Origin: Paraprevotella sp964540455
GTDB taxonomy: Bacteria; Bacteroidota; Bacteroidia; Bacteroidales; Bacteroidaceae
Assembly (NCBI GenBank): GCA_964540455.1
Contig: CAZIMK010000011.1
Span: 1-64,000 of the forward strand
DNA length: 64,000 nt
Direction of reading: 5' to 3'
The translations under genes were made by a program, and so were the position numbers. Under the pieces are notes generated by a model. That model had not been told where the DNA came from, made no database searches, and worked only from the letters and a program-made list of their open reading frames with translations. Each line of letters starts with the position of its first letter. Positions within the stretch are counted from its first letter, which is position 1. This document shows, in pieces, positions 1-8,513 of this stretch.

Positions 1-701
1 GCTACATCGAAATGATATTTGGAATAATAGACTTTCGATCCTTCTTTCTTTTTGGGAATACCGAGTTTTGACACAAGGCAATAGATAGCAGACAGTGTCA
101 TTCCGTATATGGATTGAATATCTTCCACCGAATACCATTCTGTGATTTCCGGATTTTCCTTTCTCGCAGAGAAAAGACGGTCAATATGTGATTTGCTGAA
201 ATATGCCTTGCCTCGTATGATAGTCTTAGGCACATTGTTCTCCGCAACCACCTTGTAGATCCATGAATCTTTAACGCCATATTTCTCCCGAATATCGGCA
301 CGGGTATAAAGTTCTGTTATTACCGTCTGCTCCTTGGGTTGTCTTTTTGTGTAAGGTGAATCGTTTAGCATTGCCTCTATACTTATTCTTTTAATTAAAG
401 TAAGACGAGAGCTAAGTTTCGACGCGACAAGGGATCCTCGGTGTATCAGTTTGTACACCCCTTGTCGAGTCATGCCAAGAATCTTTCCGACTTCGGCTAC
501 TGTTAGATATTCTTTCTCTTTTAGTTCGGAATGCTTAGGTGATGGTATAGCCTTAGCCATTTGAATTTTCTGTTGCCTCAGCCTTTCCTTATAAGCGTGT
601 TCTGAACATCGCTTTGAACAGAAGCGTGTGACGGTGGTCTGGGCGATAAATTGTTTTCCACACCACTCACAAATTTTTTCAATTCTAATGTTGCTACTCA
701 T
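1..701 (-). CDS. Zinc-finger plus helix-turn-helix DNA-binding protein (partial, runs off the left edge)
   Basis: An uninterrupted reading frame runs from an ATG at 701 to the window edge (233 codons, no stop). The N terminus has a CxxC...CxxxC pattern (C11, C14, C28, C32), a small treble-clef type zinc finger. It is followed by three helix-turn-helix segments of the MerR/excisionase type: about residues 55-90 (YLTVAEVGKILGMTRQGVYK), 118-160 (YTRADIREKYGVKDSWIYK) and 180-225 (YSVEDIQSIYGMTLSAIYC). Such multi-HTH proteins in Bacteroidetes are often carried by integrative elements and phages and bind DNA as regulators or recombination directionality factors; that role is inferred. A palindrome at 748-764, about 47 bases upstream of the start, could be its operator. 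The gene lies beyond the 3' end of mnmE and points away from it. Confidence 0.75.
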   Translation of the reverse strand, partial: MSSNIRIEKICEWCGKQFIAQTTVTRFCSKRCSEHAYKERLRQQKIQMAKAIPSPKHSELKEKEYLTVAEVGKILGMTRQGVYKLIHRGSLVASKLSSRLTLIKRISIEAMLNDSPYTKRQPKEQTVITELYTRADIREKYGVKDSWIYKVVAENNVPKTIIRGKAYFSKSHIDRLFSARKENPEITEWYSVEDIQSIYGMTLSAIYCLVSKLGIPKKKEGSKVYYSKYHFDV

Positions 702-949
702 TTCTTTTGTGGAGATTTCTCCGTTGTTTGTAAATGTTCGTAAACCATTGACAACTATTGTCAACTTTCTCCACCACCTTGCTGACGCTTGGGGTGAAAT
801 GAGTCGCTGTCGTACAGAATCCGTACAAAATGGTGCATAAAAACGCCTAACACTGACAGTTATCAGCATTAGGCGTTCTTGAATGTATTAAGTTTTATCG
901 CTCAGTTATAGTCAATTACTATCAATGTAAATCATTGACAACCAACTAA
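702..949. other. Non-coding junction between the HTH gene and mnmE, with palindromes
   Basis: No coding sequence is visible. It holds a perfect palindrome TTGACAACTATTGTCAA at 748-764, a smaller one GGAGATTTCTCC near 711-722, a partly symmetrical GTAC-GAATCC-GTAC motif near 812-826, the mnmE terminator hairpin, and a second copy of the motif ATTGACAAC at 934-942 just outside the mnmE stop codon. Repeated short sites around a gene 3' end are what recombinase or excisionase arm sites look like, but they could equally be regulator sites. Confidence 0.4.
842..877 (-). terminator. Intrinsic terminator downstream of mnmE
   Basis: Inverted repeat AACGCCTAA...TTAGGCGTT with an additional inner CTGA/TCAG pairing and a six-base loop. 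On the minus strand it is followed by TTTTTA, so it would stop transcripts arriving from mnmE. Confidence 0.75.
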
Positions 950-2350
950 TTACTTGCCGATGCAGAAATTTCTGAATATATTTCCTAAAACCTCGTCGGT
1001 GGTTACTTCTCCAATGATGTCGGATATATGGAAAAGGCATTGGCGGAGGTCTTCACTAATTAGGTCGCCGGATAGGTTGGCCTGCAGATTTCGAAGGACA
1101 TTACGGATGGCATTGCGGGCGTGAATAAGAGCCTCGTAATGACGGACGTTCGTAACGATGATATCTTCTTGAGAGATATTTGGAAGGGAAGAGGAATGCA
1201 GTAACAAGGACTGCAATTCTGCGATATTTTCTTGATTCTTTGCCGAAATAAGGATATGAGGGTAGGGAAGGTGGGAGAAGAACGCTTTTAGTTGCTCCTG
1301 TTGGGGGGAAGGTAATAAGTCTGCTTTGTTCAGAACTATTATTAAACGCTTGTTTGCACAGTGGGGGAGAATGTCGTCTGCCATCTCTGTCCATCTGGTT
1401 GGAGCCGTGGTGATGTCCAGCATCCACAATACGATGTTTGCCTGTTCCAGTTTTCGGAACGTACGCTCTATGCCAATGTGCTCGATGGTGTCTTCTGTTT
1501 CACGGATTCCTGCCGTATCAATGAAGCGGAACGTTACTCCTTGTATATTCACCGTATCTTCTATGACGTCGCGTGTCGTACCGTGAATGTCACTTACGAT
1601 AGCTTTTTCTTCATGGAGCAACGTATTCAGAAGGGTGGATTTTCCAGCATTCGTTTCTCCGATGATTGTCACGGGGATTCCGTTTTTGATGGCATTGCCT
1701 ATGCTGAAAGATTCTGCCAGCCGGCTGATGATTTGTTCTATCTGTCCGGCGGTTTGACTCAGTTCGTCGCGGTCGGCAAATTCCAGTTCTTCGTGGTCGC
1801 TGAAGTCCAGTTCCAGTTCTAACAGGGATGTGAGATGGAGCAGGCGGGCGCGCAATACCGACAATTCCTTGCAGAATCCGCCTCGCATCTGGTTCATCGC
1901 CATGCGGTGGGATGCCGCGTTGGAGGAACTTATCAAGTCTGCCACGGCTTCGGCCTGGCTTAGATCCATCTTGCCGTTCAGGAAAGCGCGTTGCGTAAAT
2001 TCACCGGGGCCGGCCGCACGGCAGCCTTGCCGGATGAGCAGTTGCATCACCTGCTGTAATATATAGGATGAACCGTGGCATGAGATTTCCGTACTATCTT
2101 CGCCGGTGTAAGAATGAGGGGCGCGGAACAGACTGACAAGTACCTCGTCGATGATTTCCCCCATGTCGTTCCTGATTTGTCCGAAGGTCAAGGTGTACGC
2201 TTGCCGTTGCGAGAGGGGGACAGATGGATGGGATACCGGGAAGAATATACTCTCCGTGATGGCAACGGCTTCCGGACCGGAAACCCTGACAATGCCTATG
2301 GCGCCTCCTTGGGCGGTGCCTATGGCGCAAATGGTATCTGTGGTATTCAT
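950..2350 (-). CDS. mnmE: tRNA modification GTPase MnmE
   Basis: With MnmG this GTPase makes the 5-carboxymethylaminomethyl modification of wobble uridine in certain tRNAs, in the cytoplasm. The protein has the N-terminal tetrahydrofolate-binding domain (TICAIGTAQGGAIGIVRVSG), a helical domain, and an inserted G domain with G1 GETNAGKS, G2 GTTRD, G3 DTAG and G4 NKAD. It ends in the diagnostic FCIGK, whose cysteine is required for modification. I start it at MNTTDTICAIG (466 residues, the usual length); the in-frame ATG at 2401 would add 17 residues with no family match. It lies 47 bases downstream of the hypothetical gene on the same strand. The last 18 bases of the gene resemble the integration site used by SGI1-type elements in enterobacteria. 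Confidence 0.96.
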   Translation of the reverse strand: MNTTDTICAIGTAQGGAIGIVRVSGPEAVAITESIFFPVSHPSVPLSQRQAYTLTFGQIRNDMGEIIDEVLVSLFRAPHSYTGEDSTEISCHGSSYILQQVMQLLIRQGCRAAGPGEFTQRAFLNGKMDLSQAEAVADLISSSNAASHRMAMNQMRGGFCKELSVLRARLLHLTSLLELELDFSDHEELEFADRDELSQTAGQIEQIISRLAESFSIGNAIKNGIPVTIIGETNAGKSTLLNTLLHEEKAIVSDIHGTTRDVIEDTVNIQGVTFRFIDTAGIRETEDTIEHIGIERTFRKLEQANIVLWMLDITTAPTRWTEMADDILPHCANKRLIIVLNKADLLPSPQQEQLKAFFSHLPYPHILISAKNQENIAELQSLLLHSSSLPNISQEDIIVTNVRHYEALIHARNAIRNVLRNLQANLSGDLISEDLRQCLFHISDIIGEVTTDEVLGNIFRNFCIGK

Positions 2351-2397
2351 ACCCGCAAAGTTACGACTTTTAATGGAAATGCGATGACGGACGGGAA

Positions 2398-2937
2398 TCA
2401 TCTTGCCGGCTTTTCTCCCTGTCGGAGCTGTTTCTGAATATTTTTCCGTGCAGTCCGGAGTCCAGGAGACAGCTCGCTTCCGTCAAGCATGTCCATAACG
2501 GAAACCAATTCGTCAAGCAATTCCGGAAAATGGCGACACTGGGCGAAAGCTTGTTTCATGCATAAGGCACGGATTCCGTAAGGCTCTGTGCTAAGAATGT
2601 TAGAAAGGCAGAAGTCGAGATAGTCCGTCCGTACGCATTCTTTGCCGACGGGTTGTCTTTCCAGCAGCGCCAGCAACAGCCGCTTCTTACCCGTATGCGT
2701 TTCTTTCAGCAGGATATCCGTCAGATTATCCCTTTTGGCATATAGCCATTTGTTGTCTGCGAGGGCGAAATGAGTGAATACCCATAGCGCGTTGTATGCA
2801 ATCCGTTCGTCCGAGTCTGTGATGAGGGCGTAGAGCTGTTCTTTCCGGCGATTGTTTCGCACTCCCTGTGTCAGGAAAGCCAGTTCGTGGATGTCGTCCG
2901 GAGTCAGCCGCCTGTTGAGCTTTTTTCTGAAGTTCAT
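2398..2937 (-). CDS. Conserved hypothetical helical protein
   Basis: I do not recognise a named family with confidence. The 179-residue protein (starting at MNFRKKLNRRLTPDD) is predicted to be almost all helical, with a HEAT-like rhythm (AYNALWVFTHFALADNKWLY, KKRLLLALLERQP). It has no signal peptide or membrane segment, so it should be cytoplasmic. A longer frame begins at 2973, but that would put the start codon inside the CG hairpin at 2955-2990, so the internal start at 2937 is preferred. It probably shares a transcript with mnmE, 47 bases downstream. Confidence 0.7.
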   Translation of the reverse strand: MNFRKKLNRRLTPDDIHELAFLTQGVRNNRRKEQLYALITDSDERIAYNALWVFTHFALADNKWLYAKRDNLTDILLKETHTGKKRLLLALLERQPVGKECVRTDYLDFCLSNILSTEPYGIRALCMKQAFAQCRHFPELLDELVSVMDMLDGSELSPGLRTARKNIQKQLRQGEKPAR

Positions 2938-2954
2938 ATCGGAAAGATTTCTTT

Positions 2955-2990
2955 TATATAGGTACGCGCGCACGCGCGCGCACCTATATA
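2955..2990. repeat. TATA-flanked alternating CG hairpin
   Basis: Nearly perfect 36-base inverted repeat: arms TATATAGGT and ACCTATATA enclose an alternating CG/CA tract, with one mismatch in a 17-base-pair stem. It lies between the udp-like gene and the hypothetical gene and may act as a terminator or as a DNA structural element. Related elements occur at 12527-12571 and, as a half copy, near 8427-8446. Confidence 0.7.
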
Positions 2991-3021
2991 ATGGGAGAAA
3001 GTTTGTTCGGTAAGTCCGGCG

Positions 3022-3900
3022 TCATACTCTTTCCAGCACCAGACGTATCAGATCGTCAATCTGGTTTTTGTATCCCGTGTTGGCCTGCTTGGCCACGCGG
3101 TTGGCTATGACCATGCAGCAGGTAGTCGCCTTGTGCCCCATCAGTCGGGCCAGTCCGGCCAGCGCGGAACTTTCCATCTCGAAATTCGTTATCTTCAGTC
3201 CGTTGTGTTCAAACGTCTCCACCTTCTCGTTCTGATGCGGATCGGCGAGGGGGACACGCAACTGGCGGCCCTGAGGACCGAAAAAGCCGCCGCAGGCGAT
3301 GGTCACGCCGCGCACCATGTCCGTGCCGGCCACGCGCTCCACAAGTTCCGCGTCGGTGTCGATTACGTAGGGAGCCGGGGCACACATGTTGCCGCTCCAG
3401 CCCAGATGATTGAGCAGCGCGCGCTCCATCGGCAGGTCGCACACCGCATTGCGGCCTTCGTAGAAGTTCAGCAGCCCGTCGAAGCCTACGGACTTCACGG
3501 AGCAGATGAACGTGCCCACCGGGGTATTGGGCTGCAAACCTCCGCAAGTACCGATTCGGACAATTTCGAGCGAGCGCAACCGTTCGTTCTCCTCGCGGGT
3601 GTGGAAATCGATGTTTACCAGTGCGTCCAGTTCGTTCATCACGATGTCGATGTTGTCGCATCCGATGCCGGTGGACACCACCGTGATTCGTTTTCCCTTG
3701 TACGTTCCGGTAATGGTGCGGAACTCCCGGCTCTCGATGTCGCATTCCTGCGTGTCGAAGTGCGCGGCGACGGTGGGGACGCGCCCCGGGTCGCCCACGA
3801 GGATTACTTTGTCGGCCACCTGTTCAGGTCTGACGTGCAGGTGGAATACGCTCCCGTCCGGGTTTATGATGAGTTCTGATTCTGCAAAATACTTTTTCAT
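3022..3900 (-). CDS. udp: Nucleoside phosphorylase, uridine phosphorylase-like
   Basis: Member of the PNP/UDP phosphorylase family 1, which splits nucleosides with phosphate to free base and ribose-1-phosphate for pyrimidine salvage in the cytoplasm. Visible motifs are the phosphate-binding GDPGRV near residue 37, the family signature STGIGCDNIDIVMNE near 90, RIGTCGGLQ near 125, and the C-terminal NFEMESSALAGLARLMGH, whose Glu-Met-Glu contacts ribose. At 292 residues it is slightly longer than E. coli Udp, as is common in Bacteroidetes. Uridine is the likely substrate, but a purine or mixed specificity cannot be excluded. It lies 21 bases after the exported propeller protein on the same strand. 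Confidence 0.85.
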   Translation of the reverse strand: MKKYFAESELIINPDGSVFHLHVRPEQVADKVILVGDPGRVPTVAAHFDTQECDIESREFRTITGTYKGKRITVVSTGIGCDNIDIVMNELDALVNIDFHTREENERLRSLEIVRIGTCGGLQPNTPVGTFICSVKSVGFDGLLNFYEGRNAVCDLPMERALLNHLGWSGNMCAPAPYVIDTDAELVERVAGTDMVRGVTIACGGFFGPQGRQLRVPLADPHQNEKVETFEHNGLKITNFEMESSALAGLARLMGHKATTCCMVIANRVAKQANTGYKNQIDDLIRLVLERV

Positions 3901-3921
3901 GGGATTTCGTTTTTTCGGGTG

Positions 3922-5187
3922 TTAGCGATTCGGTTGGCTTAGAAACGCGTTTTCTTTGTTTCTGATGTCCTTTTCCATTTGTTTCAGTTCGGTGTCCAGT
4001 TTCTCCTGCGAGGCCTCCATCCTTTTGATTTGCGTGGCCAGTTGCGCCTTGCGCTTCTTGTCGGCGGCGGCATAGATGTCCCGGAGGGTCTGCAGCTGCT
4101 CGTGGCCCCGTTGCCGGTTCTCCGCTTTCTCCCTCCATGTCCCGATAAGTTTGCGGGCGGCGGGCGATTTGAAATCCTCCGCCAGGGTGTACGTCAGGCG
4201 GTCGTTGACGACAAACTCGAAGTCCTTCCGCCGGGCAGAGGACGCCTGCCGCTCGTTGCGTGCTTCGTCCAGGCGTGCCCGGGCTGCCGTCCGTGCGTCC
4301 GTGTCGGTCCATGTCTCCGCGATGCTGGTCACGCGCGCCAGTCGCCGCAGCTTCGCCTCGCCCGTATCGTCCGTGTCGTAAACCTCGCGTACCTCGTTGG
4401 GGATGAATACATAGATGCAGACCTTGCCCTCCGGCTGGAATCTGTCGGAGACGAACCAGCCCAGGTTGTTCACCTCGTCGATGGCGTACATGTAGTCGTT
4501 GGCCGCGGAGTTGAAGGGCATGCCGATGTTCTCCGGCCGCAGAAACGTCTTTTCGTCCGTGTCGTAGCGGCTCACGAAGATGTCGTATCCTCCGAAACTT
4601 TCCTCCCCGCGGGCGGCGTAGTAGAGCGTGACGCCGTCCGAGAGCATGAACGGATAGTTCTGCGCGTCGTCCCCGTCCAGTCCTTCCAGCGGCTGCGGCG
4701 AGGTCCATGCCTTGTCTATCAGGTCGCTGGTGTAGAGCCGGAGCGTGCCGTTGCGGTCGGGCTGCGAGAAGTAGATTTTGTTGCCCAGTTCGGAGCGGTA
4801 GACCGTGCAGCCGTTTTTGTCCTCTCGGTTGAAAAACGCGCCGTAAGCGAACAGCTGTCCGCTTTCCGGGCTGATGCGCAGAGCGTCGAGGAACGCGCCT
4901 TTGTCCGTGACCACGCTGTCGATGAACGTCACCTTCTCCGTGGCGTTCATCATGTGCGCCCCTTTCCGGGCCACGGCCAACAGCTGTTCCTCGCGGGCTG
5001 TGGGCTGCCGCTTTTTCCTGAGTGTGGTAATCTGTTTATCCAGCAGTTCTTCCGCCTCGTCGAAGCGGTATTGTGCGATGTATTGTTCGGCGGTGGCCGT
5101 GTTGTCGGCGGCGTTTCCTCTCCTCTGTGCCGCGAGGGAAACGCTCAGGGCCAGTGTTGCCAGCAGGCAAATGGTTTTTCTTTTCAT
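3922..5187 (-). CDS. Exported PD40 beta-propeller protein
   Basis: A 421-residue protein with a signal peptide (MKRKTICLLATLALSVSLAAQ). A TPR-like helical stretch follows (residues 30-75), then WD40-like PD40 repeats: GQLFAYGAFFNREDKNGCTVYRS, NGTLRLYTSDLIDKAWTSPQPL, DGVTLYYAARGEESFGGYDIF and EVNNLGWFVSDRFQPEGKVCIYVF. The C terminus is a charged helical coiled coil. This layout is frequent in Bacteroidetes envelope proteins, including some linked with type IX secretion and OmpA-like proteins, but it lacks an OmpA domain. Location is periplasmic or outer-membrane associated; the role is unknown. Confidence 0.7.
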   Translation of the reverse strand: MKRKTICLLATLALSVSLAAQRRGNAADNTATAEQYIAQYRFDEAEELLDKQITTLRKKRQPTAREEQLLAVARKGAHMMNATEKVTFIDSVVTDKGAFLDALRISPESGQLFAYGAFFNREDKNGCTVYRSELGNKIYFSQPDRNGTLRLYTSDLIDKAWTSPQPLEGLDGDDAQNYPFMLSDGVTLYYAARGEESFGGYDIFVSRYDTDEKTFLRPENIGMPFNSAANDYMYAIDEVNNLGWFVSDRFQPEGKVCIYVFIPNEVREVYDTDDTGEAKLRRLARVTSIAETWTDTDARTAARARLDEARNERQASSARRKDFEFVVNDRLTYTLAEDFKSPAARKLIGTWREKAENRQRGHEQLQTLRDIYAAADKKRKAQLATQIKRMEASQEKLDTELKQMEKDIRNKENAFLSQPNR

Positions 5188-5338
5188 CCTGTTTGTTTCT
5201 GTGTGTTCCTTGCCGCGCGTCCTGCGGCTATGTCCAAAGATACTTATTTTAAATCAATCTCCGCGGTGTTTTTTGAAAAAAGTTAAGAAATTCCTGCCAC
5301 CTTCCTTGCGGCGGTCGGATTATTCCGGGGATATTTTC

Positions 5339-5346
5339 TATCTTTG
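5339..5346 (+). promoter_or_regulatory. Bacteroidetes -7 box for ligA
   Basis: TATCTTTG matches TAnnTTTG and lies 24 bases upstream of the ligA ATG. No clear -33 box was seen. Confidence 0.55.
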
Positions 5347-5370
5347 CCCCCGTGAAAAACAGAGACAGCC

Positions 5371-7380
5371 ATGGACATAAAGGAACGTATCGTGCAACTG
5401 CGGACCGAGTTGCACCGCCACAATCATAATTACTACGTATTGAACGCCCCCGAAATCTCCGACCGGGAATTCGACGAGCTCATGCACGAGTTGCAACGCC
5501 TCGAGGAGGAGCATCCCGAGTGGGCCGACCCCAACTCGCCCACCTGCCGCGTGGGCAGCGACCTGAACAACGAGTTCGTCCAGGTGGCCCACAGATATCC
5601 CATGCTCTCGCTCGCCAACACGTACAACCGCGGTGAGGTGGTCGACTTCTACGAGCGTGTCCGCACCGGACTGGAAGGCGAGGAGTTCGACATCTGCTGC
5701 GAGATGAAATACGACGGGCTCTCCATCTCGCTCACTTACGAGGAGGGGCGCCTCGTGCGCGCCGTCACGCGCGGCGACGGCGTGCAGGGCGATGACGTGA
5801 CGGAGAACGTGCGCACCATACGCAGCATCCCCCTGCAGCTGGCGGGCGGGGGATGGCCCGCGGCATTCGAGATACGCGGCGAGGTGCTCATGCCCTGGGA
5901 GAGTTTCGAGGCGCTCAACCGCGAGCGCGAGGCGCGCGAGGAACCCCTCTTCGCCAACCCGCGCAACGCCGCCTCGGGCACGCTCAAGAGCAAGAACTCC
6001 GCCGTCGTGGCGCAGCGCCGGCTGGACGCCTGCCTCTACTATCTGCTGGGCGACACCCTGCCCGCGGAGAGCCACTATGACAACCTTGCCGCCGCCCGCA
6101 GCTGGGGCTTCAAGGTGCCCGACACCGTGCGCCGCGTGCGCACGCTCGAGGAAGTCTATGCGTACATCGACTACTGGGACAGCGAGCGCCGCCGCCTGCC
6201 CGTGGCCACCGACGGCATCGTCCTCAAGGTGGACAGCCTGCGCCAGCAGCGCGCCCTCGGTTACACGGCCAAGTGCCCCCGCTGGGCCATCGCCTATAAG
6301 TTTCAGGCCGAGCGGGCGCGGACGCTCCTGCGCGAGGTGACCTTCCAGGTGGGCCGCACGGGTGCTGTCACACCCGTGGCCAATATGGAGCCCGTGTTGC
6401 TGGCCGGTACCGTGGTGCGGCGCGCCTCGCTCCACAACGCCGACGTCATGGAGCAGCTCGACCTGCACGAGGGCGACTACGTATATGTGGAGAAGGGCGG
6501 CGAGATAATCCCCAAAATCGTGGGCGTGGACACCGCGGCGCGCGGCGCCGGCCTCGGGCCCCGCGTCCGGTTTGCCGACCGCTGTCCCGAGTGCGGCGCC
6601 ACGCTCGTGCGCGTCGAGGGCGAGGCCGCCCATTACTGCCCCAACCAGTCGGCCTGCCCGCCCCAGCTCAAGGGCGCCGTGGAGCACTACATCAGCCGCC
6701 GGGCGATGAATATCGATAGTCTGGGGCCGGAGACGGTCGACGAATACTTCCGCCGCGGGCTGGTGCGCGACGTGGCCGACCTGTATGAGCTTCGCGTGGA
6801 GCAGCTCAGCGGCGTCTACGGCACCCGCGAGAAATCCGCCCGCAAGATAGTGCAGTCCATCGCCGCCTCGGCGGACGTGCCCTTCGAGCGCGTCGTCTTC
6901 GCCCTCGGCATCCGCTTCGTGGGCGAGACGGCCGCCCGCGCGCTGGCCCGCCACTTCCGCACGATGGATGCCCTGGCCGCCGCCACGGCCGACCAGCTGA
7001 CGGCCGTGAACGGAGTGGGAGAGGCCATCGCCCGCAGCGTCACGGATTACTTCGCCGACGAGGCCAACCGCACGCTCATCGCCCGCCTGCGCGCCCACGG
7101 CGTGCAGATGCAGCTCTCGGCCGACGAGCTGGCGGGCCGCACCGACCGGCTGGCGGGGCGCACCGTCGTGGTCAGCGGCGTCTTCTCGCGCCACTCGCGC
7201 GACGAGTACAAAGCGCTTATCGAGCAGCACGGCGGCAAGAACACCGGCAGCATTTCGGCCCGCACCTCCTTCGTGCTGGCCGGCGAGAGCATGGGGCCGG
7301 CCAAACTCGAGAAGGCCCGCCGGCTGGGCGTCCCCATCGTGGGCGAAGAAGAGTTTCTCGCGCTAATTGGCGAAGCCTGA
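5371..7380 (+). CDS. ligA: NAD-dependent DNA ligase
   Basis: Seals nicks in duplex DNA using NAD+ and is essential for replication and repair. The 669-residue length is typical. The N-terminal Ia domain is followed by the adenylation domain with the catalytic lysine in KYDG (K113). The OB fold comes next, then a four-cysteine zinc finger (CPEC...C...C, about residues 405-430), helix-hairpin-helix repeats (VYGTREKSARKIVQ, VNGVGEAIARSV) and a C-terminal BRCT domain (LAGRTVVVSGVFSRHSRDEYK to the end). The start is well placed behind a -7 box. The gene is visibly much more GC-rich than mnmE and uses mostly G/C third positions. Confidence 0.97.
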   Translation: MDIKERIVQLRTELHRHNHNYYVLNAPEISDREFDELMHELQRLEEEHPEWADPNSPTCRVGSDLNNEFVQVAHRYPMLSLANTYNRGEVVDFYERVRTGLEGEEFDICCEMKYDGLSISLTYEEGRLVRAVTRGDGVQGDDVTENVRTIRSIPLQLAGGGWPAAFEIRGEVLMPWESFEALNREREAREEPLFANPRNAASGTLKSKNSAVVAQRRLDACLYYLLGDTLPAESHYDNLAAARSWGFKVPDTVRRVRTLEEVYAYIDYWDSERRRLPVATDGIVLKVDSLRQQRALGYTAKCPRWAIAYKFQAERARTLLREVTFQVGRTGAVTPVANMEPVLLAGTVVRRASLHNADVMEQLDLHEGDYVYVEKGGEIIPKIVGVDTAARGAGLGPRVRFADRCPECGATLVRVEGEAAHYCPNQSACPPQLKGAVEHYISRRAMNIDSLGPETVDEYFRRGLVRDVADLYELRVEQLSGVYGTREKSARKIVQSIAASADVPFERVVFALGIRFVGETAARALARHFRTMDALAAATADQLTAVNGVGEAIARSVTDYFADEANRTLIARLRAHGVQMQLSADELAGRTDRLAGRTVVVSGVFSRHSRDEYKALIEQHGGKNTGSISARTSFVLAGESMGPAKLEKARRLGVPIVGEEEFLALIGEA

Positions 7381-7382
7381 TG

Positions 7383-7413
7383 TTGGCTTTTTAAATAAAA
7401 GTTCGTATTTTTG
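7383..7413 (+). promoter_or_regulatory. Promoter of dapA
   Basis: TTGGC at 7383-7387 and TATTTTTG at 7406-7413 with an 18-base spacer fit the Bacteroidetes -33/-7 pattern, 29 bases before the dapA start. Confidence 0.6.
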
Positions 7414-7442
7414 TCAACCGAATGCTAAAATACGCTTGATTT

Positions 7443-8336
7443 ATGATACAAAACAAGTTCCGCGGACTTGGCGTCGCGCTTGTCACACCTTTCGGCCCTG
7501 ACGGAGCCGTAGATTACGAAGCCCTGCTCCGGCTGGTGGAATACCAGATACGGAACGGGGCCGATTTCCTCTGCATCATGGGGACGACCGCCGAGACGCC
7601 CTGCCTCTCGGCCGAGGAGAAACAGCGCATCCGCTCGCTCATCGTCGAGCGCGTGGCCGGGCGCGTGCCCCTGCTCATGGGCTGCGGGGGCAACAACACG
7701 GCCGCCGTCGTCGGCGAGCTGCGCACCGCCGACTGGACGGGTATCGACGGCATCCTCTCCGTGTGCCCCTACTACAACAAGCCCTCGCAGGAAGGGCTCT
7801 ACCAGCACTTCCGCGCCGTGGCCCAGGCGTCGCCCCTGCCCGTGGTGCTCTACAACGTGCCCGGCCGCACGGGCGTCAACATGAGCGCTGACACGACGCT
7901 GCGCCTGGCCCGCGAGTTTGAAAACATCGTGGCCATCAAGGAGGCCAGCGGCAACGTCACCCAGATGGACGACATCATCAAGAACAAGCCCGCCCACTTC
8001 GACGTTATCTCCGGCGACGACGGAATCACCTTCCCCCTCATCACGCTCGGCGCCGTGGGCGTCATCTCGGTCATCGGCAACGCCCTGCCCGCCGAGTTCA
8101 GCCGCATGGTGAGGCTGGCCCTGAAAGGCGACTACGACAGCGCCCGCACGATACACCACAAGTTTGCCGAGCTCTTCAAGCTCCTCTTCGTCGACGGCAA
8201 CCCCGCCGGCGTCAAGGCCATGCTCCACGCCATGGGCATGATAGAAAACCAGTTGCGCCTGCCCCTCGTGCCCACGCGCCTGACGACGATGGAGAAAATC
8301 ACGGCCATACTGAAGGAACTCGGCATCAAATATTGA
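7443..8336 (+). CDS. dapA: 4-hydroxy-tetrahydrodipicolinate synthase
   Basis: Condenses pyruvate with aspartate semialdehyde, the first committed step of the diaminopimelate/lysine pathway. The 297-residue TIM-barrel protein shows the pyruvate-binding GTTAETPCL motif, the catalytic tyrosine in YNVPGRTG (Y137), and the Schiff-base lysine in VAIKEASGN (K166). Later come SGDDGITFPLITLGAVGVISV and the C-terminal NPAGVKAML. The glutamate in GTTAE (often GTTGE) is intact. It has its own promoter and terminator, so it is probably monocistronic. Confidence 0.96.
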   Translation: MIQNKFRGLGVALVTPFGPDGAVDYEALLRLVEYQIRNGADFLCIMGTTAETPCLSAEEKQRIRSLIVERVAGRVPLLMGCGGNNTAAVVGELRTADWTGIDGILSVCPYYNKPSQEGLYQHFRAVAQASPLPVVLYNVPGRTGVNMSADTTLRLAREFENIVAIKEASGNVTQMDDIIKNKPAHFDVISGDDGITFPLITLGAVGVISVIGNALPAEFSRMVRLALKGDYDSARTIHHKFAELFKLLFVDGNPAGVKAMLHAMGMIENQLRLPLVPTRLTTMEKITAILKELGIKY

Positions 8337-8374
8337 GAAGAGACGCGCGGACAGCCGTCCGGCGCGCTTCTTTT
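8337..8374 (+). terminator. Terminator of dapA
   Basis: GC-rich hairpin (GCGCGGAC, loop AGCC, GTCCG-CGCGC) starts right after the dapA stop and is followed by TTCTTTT. Confidence 0.7.
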
Positions 8375-8426
8375 CCGGACAGCAGACAGGGCGGGGCGGG
8401 GACATCCGTTCCCCCCCGTCCGTATT

Positions 8427-8446
8427 ATATAAGGAACGCGCGACCG
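8427..8446. repeat. Half copy of the TATA/CG element
   Basis: TATTATATAAGGAACGCGCG closely matches one arm plus the CG tract of the element at 12527-12571. The second arm is not present. It lies in the 177-base gap between dapA and the lyase-like gene; nothing else is seen there except the dapA terminator. Confidence 0.45.
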
Positions 8447-8513
8447 GCCGGAGGCTACCGCAGGAGGGAGGCCTGAGGCCGGCGCCGATAAACACACAAA
8501 ACCGAACGACAAC

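Noticed and set aside
98..301. 67-codon minus-strand frame near the left edge
   Set aside because: It is out of frame with the real HTH gene that covers 1-701.
1..950. A complete prophage or integrative element
   Set aside because: Only one partial gene is visible and no integrase or second attachment site lies in the window, so only a possible element edge is reported.
5338..7230. 630-codon minus-strand frame across ligA
   Set aside because: GC-rich DNA lacks stops in antisense frames; the plus strand encodes an unmistakable LigA.
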